11,445 nucleotides of DNA, from NCBI GenBank assembly GCA_963922535.1, contig CAWUIN010000086.1, positions 1 to 11,445 of the forward strand. The letters run 5' to 3'. Below the pieces are notes generated by a model, which ran no database searches, was not told the origin of the DNA, and saw nothing but the letters and a program-made list of their open reading frames with translations. The DNA is from Tectiglobus sp963922535 (lineage in GTDB: Bacteria > Pseudomonadota > Alphaproteobacteria > Rhizobiales > Hyphomicrobiaceae). Shown in pieces: positions 7,555 through 11,445 of the stretch (positions are counted from its first letter, which is position 1; each line of letters opens with the position of its first letter). Both the position numbers and the translations under genes were made by a program.

Positions 7555-7872
7555 ATGGCATGGCGTTGGCGCCGTAGGATCGGCAGATCTTGCGGCAAGC
7601 CAATCAAGGCTTTGGCCAAAAATGCGGATCACCGGGCGCACAAAGGCCTGAATAACGCGATCGAAGTTTCCCATCGTCGAACCCGAAAACGAGAGAAAAT
7701 ATTCGGCCGGTATAAGTCGCACCGGCATGCACAAAGGTTTCTATCCGCTCACGACCAGATCAATCTCATATTCCGCCCACGCCGCCATAAGCTTAACGCA
7801 CATTCCTATCGCCACGCTCGCGCTGATGCCATCAAACTATGGGCGGAGTACTCACGCGAAATGGTCGCCTGA
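7555..7872 (+). pseudogene. C-terminal relic of an IS6-family-like transposase
   Basis: From about 7579 the frame reads as the last ~95 residues of a DDE transposase of the IS6-like group common in rhizobia: HRAHKGLNNAIEVSHRRTRK, then REKIFGRYKSHRHAQRFLSA, then HDQINLIFRPRRHKL and a Tyr-Arg-His-Ala-Arg-Ala-Asp motif before the stop. The Glu in NNAIE fits the third catalytic acidic residue. The helix-turn-helix and the first two catalytic Asp residues, expected about 130 residues or more before this point, are absent. The ATG at 7555 is only the first available one and not a true start. No terminal inverted repeats or target duplication were found, so this is an old decayed fragment. The rest of the interval (7475-7554 and 7873-8006) shows nothing recognisable. 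Confidence 0.82.
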
Positions 7873-8006
7873 AAACTATCCAATTGCTCCTTTGACAACC
7901 TCATGCAAATAACTTGGCAATACCGCTAAATGCCTGGTTAGGATCACGATCCCGGTTTGAGAGAGCATCGGCCAGACTTTTGCGATGCACCGCACGCCTG
8001 CGTTGA

Positions 8007-9104
8007 TTACTTTGCACTCCGCTCCGGATACAACATGCGCAGCCCTGCCTTGCTGGCCTGCGTCACGCCACGTTCCGTAATCAAACCGGAGACAAGACGG
8101 GCCGGCGTCACATCAAATGCAGGATTGCCAGCGGGCGAATTGGGCGCGGCGATCTCTACCGTTACCACTTCACCGGCGGCCGTGCGGCCAGGCATTTTAA
8201 GGACTTCATCTTCTGCACGCTCTTCAATCGGGATCTGCATGCCATCCTCTATCGTCCAGTCGATGGTCGCGTAGGGCAGCGCGACGTAGAAGGGGATGCC
8301 GTTATCCTTGGCTGCTAAAGCTTTGAGATAGGTGCCTATTTTGTTGGCCACGTCGCCCGTTGCGGTTGTCCGGTCGGTACCAACGATGCACAGATCGACC
8401 TGGCCCCGCTGCATCAGGTGCCCGCCGGCGTTATCGACGATTATGGTGTGCGGCACGCCATGGCAGCCAAGTTCGTAGGCCGTCAATGAAGCGCCTTGAT
8501 TGCGCGGGCGCGTCTCATCTACCCAGACATGCACGTCGATGCCTGCATCGAAGGCCTGGTAGATTGGTGAGGTCGCGGTTCCCCAGTCAACCGTGGCAAG
8601 CCAGCCGGCATTACAGTGCGTGAGCACATTAACCGGCACACCAGGTGGTTTGCGTGCTGCAATATCCTTAATCAAGTCAAGGCCATGGACGCCAATCATG
8701 CGGCACACTTCGACATCCTCATTGCAGATCTCGTCCGCACGTCTGTAAGCAGCTTCAATCCGTTCCTCGGGTAGGAGGCTCTCCAGAGCCTTGCGCATTT
8801 CCTCTAAAGCCCAACTCAGGTTAACCGCAGTTGGACGTTGTCCGGCCAGATAATCGATGGCCCTGGCAAGCGCTGCATCGCCGGTATCTGCGCGCATTTG
8901 CAGGCAGATTCCGTAAGCTGCTGTTGCCCCAATCAATGGCGCGCCCCTGACCTGCATGGTTTTTATGGCACGAGCTGCATCGTCGATATTTGTAAGTGAT
9001 ATGATTTCAAATTTATGCGGCAGCAAGGTCTGATCAATCGTGCTGACAGACCAGCCATCAGTATTGACCCAGATTGTGCGATAGTGCGTACCGTTAATAT
9101 TCAT
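8007..9104 (-). CDS. mtnA: S-methyl-5-thioribose-1-phosphate isomerase
   Basis: A 365-aa cytosolic enzyme that converts 5-methylthioribose-1-phosphate to 5-methylthioribulose-1-phosphate in methionine salvage. Family hallmarks are all present: VRGAPLIGATAAYG (52-65), NVLTHCNAGWLAT (159-171) with catalytic Cys164, VWVDETRPRNQGASLTAYEL (193-212), and VGTDRTTATGDVANKIGTY (241-259) with catalytic Asp244. The length is normal for MtnA. The eIF2B-alpha-related family contains other isomerases, but the Cys and Asp motifs with RNQGA favour MtnA. The ATG at 9104 has GAGG 6 nt upstream and overlaps the stop of the zinc-ribbon gene by 11 nt, indicating translational coupling. It is the last gene of the apt operon. 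Downstream lies only the IS6-like relic, with no clear terminator. Confidence 0.96.
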   Translation of the reverse strand: MNINGTHYRTIWVNTDGWSVSTIDQTLLPHKFEIISLTNIDDAARAIKTMQVRGAPLIGATAAYGICLQMRADTGDAALARAIDYLAGQRPTAVNLSWALEEMRKALESLLPEERIEAAYRRADEICNEDVEVCRMIGVHGLDLIKDIAARKPPGVPVNVLTHCNAGWLATVDWGTATSPIYQAFDAGIDVHVWVDETRPRNQGASLTAYELGCHGVPHTIIVDNAGGHLMQRGQVDLCIVGTDRTTATGDVANKIGTYLKALAAKDNGIPFYVALPYATIDWTIEDGMQIPIEERAEDEVLKMPGRTAAGEVVTVEIAAPNSPAGNPAFDVTPARLVSGLITERGVTQASKAGLRMLYPERSAK

Positions 9105-9333
9105 GATTAACCTCAGCTGGCGATCGGGCCATGGGGATGTGTACGGTTTCCGTCAGCCCACAGTTTGGACAGTCAAGCTGATACCATTCAGCATGCGGGC
9201 GCGTCGAGCGATCCTCGATCTTGAGCCCGTTAACGTGGCATGCGGGGCAGGCGATGACATTCTCAGAGCTGTGTTGCCAAATGAACACAGACGTAAGCGC
9301 CTGATTAAACTCATTCGGTTGCAGGTGCCGCAT
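9094..9333 (-). CDS. Small zinc-ribbon protein of unknown function, between apt and mtnA
   Basis: A 79-aa soluble protein with two CPxC knuckles, C29-P-A-C32 and C55-P-N-C58, separated by 22 residues. This is the pattern of a single zinc ribbon binding one Zn ion. The N-terminal ~28 residues contain a possible amphipathic segment (NQALTSVFIWQH), and the C-terminus is short and polar. I do not recognise a named family. ATG at 9333 is preferred: it starts 2 nt after the apt stop with GAGGG 9 nt upstream. A TTG at 9339 overlapping the apt TGA is possible but would sit only 3 nt from that site. The 3' end overlaps mtnA by 11 nt. Tight packing between two salvage enzymes suggests a role tied to them, but there is no direct evidence of what it does. 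Confidence 0.8.
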   Translation of the reverse strand: MRHLQPNEFNQALTSVFIWQHSSENVIACPACHVNGLKIEDRSTRPHAEWYQLDCPNCGLTETVHIPMARSPAEVNHEY

Positions 9334-9335
9334 CG

Positions 9336-9866
9336 TCAATGGCCCTCAAAGTGCATCAGAACGTGGCAATTAACGCCCATGCTCTCGAGTTTCACACGTC
9401 CGCCAAGCTCGGGCAGATCAATAATGAAAGCAGCAGCGATGATTTTGCCGCCAACGCGCTGTATGAGTTTTGCGGCGGCTTCGGCCGTACCGCCGGTCGC
9501 AATCAAGTCATCGATAATCACGACGCGTTCGCCCGGTTTGACTGCATCTTCATGGATTTCAATAACGTCGGTCCCATACTCAAGTGTATAATCCTGAGTG
9601 ATGGTCTTATAGGGAAGTTTTCCTTTTTTTCTGATAGGAATAAATCCGCAGCCCAAACGGTCGGCAACCGCTCCGCCCAGGATAAAACCGCGTGCCTCAA
9701 TGGCGACAATCGCATCGACTGGCTCGGTCGCATAAGGTTCGCTCAGGCGTGCGATTGTCGCCTTGAACCCCTGAGCATCGGCAAGCAGCGTCGTTACGTC
9801 ACGAAACATGATGCCTGGTTTGGGATAGTCCGGGATCGTACGAACAAGAGTTTTCAGGTTGTCCAA
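9336..9866 (-). CDS. apt: Adenine phosphoribosyltransferase
   Basis: A 176-aa cytosolic enzyme making AMP from adenine and PRPP. It begins (M/L)DNLKTLVRTIPDYPKPGIM, followed by FRDVTTLL, then AIEARGFILGGAVA (55-68), the flexible-loop region RKKGKLPYKTI, and the PRPP-binding motif VVIIDDLIATGGT (115-127). The start is taken as TTG at 9866 because it gives the usual family length and N-terminus and has AGAGGA about 7 nt upstream. The frame stays open to an ATG at 9944, but the extra 26 residues do not resemble Apt and would overlap the candidate promoter. It is first in the operon. Its stop is separated by only 2 nt from the zinc-ribbon ATG, so translation is likely coupled. Recycling adenine released from methylthioadenosine fits its operon partner mtnA. 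Confidence 0.96.
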   Translation of the reverse strand: MDNLKTLVRTIPDYPKPGIMFRDVTTLLADAQGFKATIARLSEPYATEPVDAIVAIEARGFILGGAVADRLGCGFIPIRKKGKLPYKTITQDYTLEYGTDVIEIHEDAVKPGERVVIIDDLIATGGTAEAAAKLIQRVGGKIIAAAFIIDLPELGGRVKLESMGVNCHVLMHFEGH

Positions 9867-9902
9867 TGGTTTATCCTCTATGATGTCAAATTCACTGCCC
9901 AA

Positions 9903-9931
9903 AATAGAAATAATTCTGATTACGTTGTAAA
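9903..9931 (-). promoter_or_regulatory. Candidate promoter of the apt operon
   Basis: Read on the minus strand, TTTACA (9926-9931, 5 of 6 against the -35), exactly 17 bases, then TCTATT (9903-9908, 4 of 6 against the -10). A start near 9896 would leave a ~30-nt leader before the TTG start of apt, with the AGAGG ribosome site inside it. Its position supports the TTG over the upstream ATG. Confidence 0.35.
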
Positions 9932-9962
9932 CAAAAAGCGGCATCTATGCCAAACCATGTTA

Positions 9963-9986
9963 AGGCCTGTCGTCAGGCCTGTCGTC
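9963..9986. repeat. Two tandem 12-bp direct repeats
   Basis: AGGCCTGTCGTC occurs twice, head to tail and without mismatch, in the ~300-base divergent interval (9867-10168) between apt and the small membrane protein gene. It could be a simple slippage duplication or a pair of binding sites. Apart from this repeat and the apt promoter, the interval shows no recognisable gene. Confidence 0.7.
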
Positions 9987-10168
9987 GGCTGGTACGCGAA
10001 GGCGGCGGTGGAGATTTCATTGCAACGCGGTTGCGTTTGCGTGATGTGCGCCGTGCTTATCTTCGTCTAAACGCGTCTTGCCTAGCAAGAAAACTTACCT
10101 GTGCCTGCCTCGCGTGATAACCGATGACAGGCTCTGAAGCAAACGAGCGTGCATAGGAGCGCACAATA

Positions 10169-10525
10169 ATGGCCGAGCCTACATTCTCAATGACGTCCGA
10201 TGATGATCTCCCGCGCACTTTGAGACGGGAAAAAGAAGCCCGTGAGCGGGAAGCTTTCGAACGGCACACGCCTGCCTCCGACTATGTGCCAGCGGAAGCT
10301 CCGACGGCCAACCATCATGACGGTTATGAAACTGATGAAGTTTCAGTTCGTTATCTCAAAATTCCTTTTTTTCATATGATGTTCTTCTTCATCAAAGCCG
10401 TATTTGCCGCGATCCCGGCCCTGATCGTTCTTGGCGCACTGCTTTACGGCGCCGGGCAGCTACTCAAGGCATATTTCCCATGGCTGATCCAGGCCGAGAT
10501 TTTAATTCGACTGCCAAATAACTGA
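10169..10525 (+). CDS. Conserved-looking small membrane protein, one helix, unknown function
   Basis: A 118-aa protein. Residues 1-60 are hydrophilic and charged, with a RREKEAREREAFERH stretch (19-33) likely to be helical and cytoplasmic. Residues ~64-99 form a long hydrophobic segment (FFHMMFFFIKAVFAAIPALI then VLGALLYGAG), enough for one membrane helix or a tight hairpin. A short amphipathic tail follows. There is no signal peptide, no catalytic motif and no Cys. The ATG at 10169 has TAGGAG about 10 nt upstream, a good ribosome site. It is divergent from apt and stands alone, since what follows is an IS110-type relic on the other strand. I do not recognise the family. Composition and a good start make it more likely a real gene than a chance frame. 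Confidence 0.65.
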   Translation: MAEPTFSMTSDDDLPRTLRREKEAREREAFERHTPASDYVPAEAPTANHHDGYETDEVSVRYLKIPFFHMMFFFIKAVFAAIPALIVLGALLYGAGQLLKAYFPWLIQAEILIRLPNN

Positions 10526-10544
10526 AGGGGCCCTAAAGCTGGAA

Positions 10545-10763
10545 TTAGTCTTTATTGGTATTGCCAAGCGAGCGCTTGATCCGAGCGAGTTGATCGCGCG
10601 CACCAGGCAGCGTTTTGATGCGATGGCTGTCGACAGACTTGACATGCGCCGCCGTGAATCAGTCCGTGCGCAGCATCTCGGCCAAGGCCCAGGCATCCAC
10701 TTCATCCACAATGCAAACCGCTGTGAGTTTGCCACCGGCGTCCAATCCTGCGAAAAACTTCAT
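10545..10763 (-). pseudogene. IS110-family recombinase relic with internal deletion and nonsense codon
   Basis: One minus-strand frame of 73 codons reads as two pieces of an IS110 DEDD recombinase. The N-terminus MKFFAGLDAGGKLTAVCIVD (1-20) carries the first catalytic Asp (D8) in the typical GLDxxxK setting. It passes directly into AWALAEMLRTD, a TGA stop at codon 35, then FTAAHVKSVDSHRIKTLPGA and RDQLARIKRSLG before a TAA. In intact relatives roughly 80 residues lie between these pieces, and a Trp (TGG) stands where the TGA now is. The remaining ~250 C-terminal residues, including the Ser motif, are gone. ATG at 10763 keeps its GGAGAG ribosome site. This is a dead fragment. Element ends cannot be placed. 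Confidence 0.82.
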
Positions 10764-10926
10764 TGCTGCTCTCCATTCGTCTCCAGCGAATCACCTGCGA
10801 AAGGATCTCACCTTTCGCCGGGGAGCAGCAACCTCATGTACGGTATGTATTAAGCCACAGATGCACGGAGCAACCGGGCATCTGATGCCGGACAGTGTTG
10901 AGAGCCCCGCCTCTGTGCCGTCCGGC
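10763..10926 (-). ncRNA. Structured region upstream of the IS110 relic, possible bridge-RNA remnant
   Basis: Upstream of the relic start (minus strand) are three nested or adjacent stems: 10763-10774 with 10820-10831 (12 bp, one G-T), enclosing 10797-10804 with 10811-10818 (8 bp, 6-nt loop); 10858-10864 with 10878-10884 (7 bp); and 10887-10893 with 10920-10926 (7 bp, with an inner AGAG/CTCT pairing). The first stem buries the ribosome site of the relic. In IS110-group elements the non-coding end before the recombinase gene encodes the bridge RNA, made of stem-loops with internal guide loops. The location and shape fit that, but this is an inference from structure and not from a covariance match. 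Confidence 0.3.
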
Positions 10927-10972
10927 TATTATTCCTTCAGGACTAAGTTTGCCTTTCATTGCACGAAGTTTT

Positions 10973-10991
10973 CATGAGTGAAATGCTCATG
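10973..10991 (-). terminator. Possible ilvC 3' hairpin
   Basis: CATGAG (10973-10978) pairs with CTCATG (10986-10991) about 12 nt after the ilvC stop, enclosed by GTTTGC/GCAAAC (10947-10952 with 10994-10999). No U-tract follows on the minus strand, so it is a weak candidate for a terminator. Confidence 0.25.
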
Positions 10992-11002
10992 CTGCAAACA
11001 GA

Positions 11003-11445
11003 TTAGTTCTTAGATTTATCAACCAACTTATTATCAGTGATCCACGGCATCATCGTGCGCAGCTTTGCACCAACTTCTTCAATCGGATGTGCATCATTAA
11101 GGCGGCGCGTTGCCTTGAACTTAGCCTGGCCGCTCTTACACTCGCGGATCCACTCGGACGTAAAGGCACCGGTTTGAATGTCCTTCAGGACACGGCGCAT
11201 TTCAGCACGGGTCTCATCGGTTATAATCCGCGGGCCGCTCACATACTCGCCAAATTCCGCAGTGTTTGAGATCGAGTAGTTCATATTGGCAATGCCGCCT
11301 TCATAGATGAGGTCAACGATCAGCTTCACCTCGTGCAAGCATTCGAAATATGCCATTTCCGGCGCATATCCAGCTTCGGTCAGCGTTTCATAGCCAGCAC
11401 GGATCAATTCGACGAGACCGCCGCACAACACAGCCTGTTCACCGA
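11003..11445 (-). CDS. ilvC: Ketol-acid reductoisomerase, C-terminal part (cut by window edge)
   Basis: The frame is open to the window edge, and only the last ~146 residues are present. They match the helical, knotted C-terminal domain of class I IlvC: GEQAVLCGGLVELIRAGYET, AGYAPEMAYFECLHEVKLIV, DLIYEGGIANMNYSISNTAE, FGEYVSGPRIIT. The Glu residues in this stretch (in YFECLHE and in SISNTAE) fit Mg2+ and substrate ligands of the family. The enzyme uses NADPH and Mg2+ to make the dihydroxy acids of valine and isoleucine synthesis in the cytosol. The N-terminal Rossmann domain and the start lie outside the window. The C-terminal tail after IEEVGAKLRTMMPWI is short and lysine-rich. A hairpin at 10973-10991 may mark the transcript end. 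Confidence 0.97.
   Translation of the reverse strand, partial: GEQAVLCGGLVELIRAGYETLTEAGYAPEMAYFECLHEVKLIVDLIYEGGIANMNYSISNTAEFGEYVSGPRIITDETRAEMRRVLKDIQTGAFTSEWIRECKSGQAKFKATRRLNDAHPIEEVGAKLRTMMPWITDNKLVDKSKN

Noticed and set aside
9867..9944. N-terminal extension of Apt from an upstream ATG
   Set aside because: The extra 26 residues are unlike Apt, would overlap the candidate promoter, and the TTG at 9866 has a well-placed ribosome site.
9339..10070. Long open frame on the plus strand opposite apt
   Set aside because: It is antisense to a clear apt gene, resembles no family, and its length is explained by the codon composition of the real gene.
9947..10117. Arg-rich 56-codon frame between apt and the small membrane protein
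   Set aside because: No ribosome-binding site precedes the ATG, part of the frame is a tandem repeat, and nothing in it is recognisable.

Overview
The window looks like chromosomal DNA from an alphaproteobacterium of the order Hyphomicrobiales (Rhizobiales), most like the Brucella/Phyllobacterium/rhizobia side of that order. This rests on a KgtP-type 2-oxoglutarate permease, an IlvC of alphaproteobacterial type, an operon of ABC-like protein, cNMP-binding protein and cyclase-like protein with a rhizobial flavour, and decayed IS6- and IS110-family remnants. No species is claimed.

Layout. A solitary initiator tRNA-fMet (minus strand) lies at the left edge. It is followed by about 500 bases without a clear gene, holding a strong-looking orphan plus-strand promoter and a roughly 100-bp imperfect palindrome. 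Next comes a tightly packed minus-strand operon (5431 to 580), transcribed in this order: a very unusual 899-aa ABC-exporter-like protein, a 148-aa stand-alone cyclic-nucleotide-binding domain, and a 555-aa fusion of a six-helix haem-b-type membrane anchor, a [2Fe-2S] ferredoxin domain and a class III cyclase-like domain. A 678-base divergent intergenic region separates this from kgtP on the plus strand (6110-7474). Downstream of kgtP is a C-terminal relic of an IS6-like transposase. A second minus-strand operon (9866 to 8007) is translationally coupled: apt, a 79-aa zinc-ribbon protein and mtnA. A small one-helix membrane protein (10169-10525, plus) is followed by a deleted, nonsense-mutated IS110-family recombinase relic with a structured upstream region. 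The right edge is the C-terminal part of ilvC (minus strand, cut by the window).

How the genes may work together. Apt and MtnA each consume one product of 5'-methylthioadenosine phosphorylase (adenine and 5-methylthioribose-1-phosphate), so the second operon looks like purine and methionine salvage, with a small zinc-ribbon protein of unknown role between them. The first operon is the most interesting part. All three of its proteins belong to nucleotide-handling families, and all three lack residues those families normally need: Walker A Lys and Walker B Glu in the ABC protein, the PBC Glu in the cNMP domain, and one metal Asp, the base-binding Lys and the transition-state Asn in the cyclase. 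The ABC-like protein also carries an internally repeated insert between Walker A and the signature region. A redox- or quinone-responsive membrane assembly built from pseudoenzymes is a reasonable hypothesis, but it is an inference.
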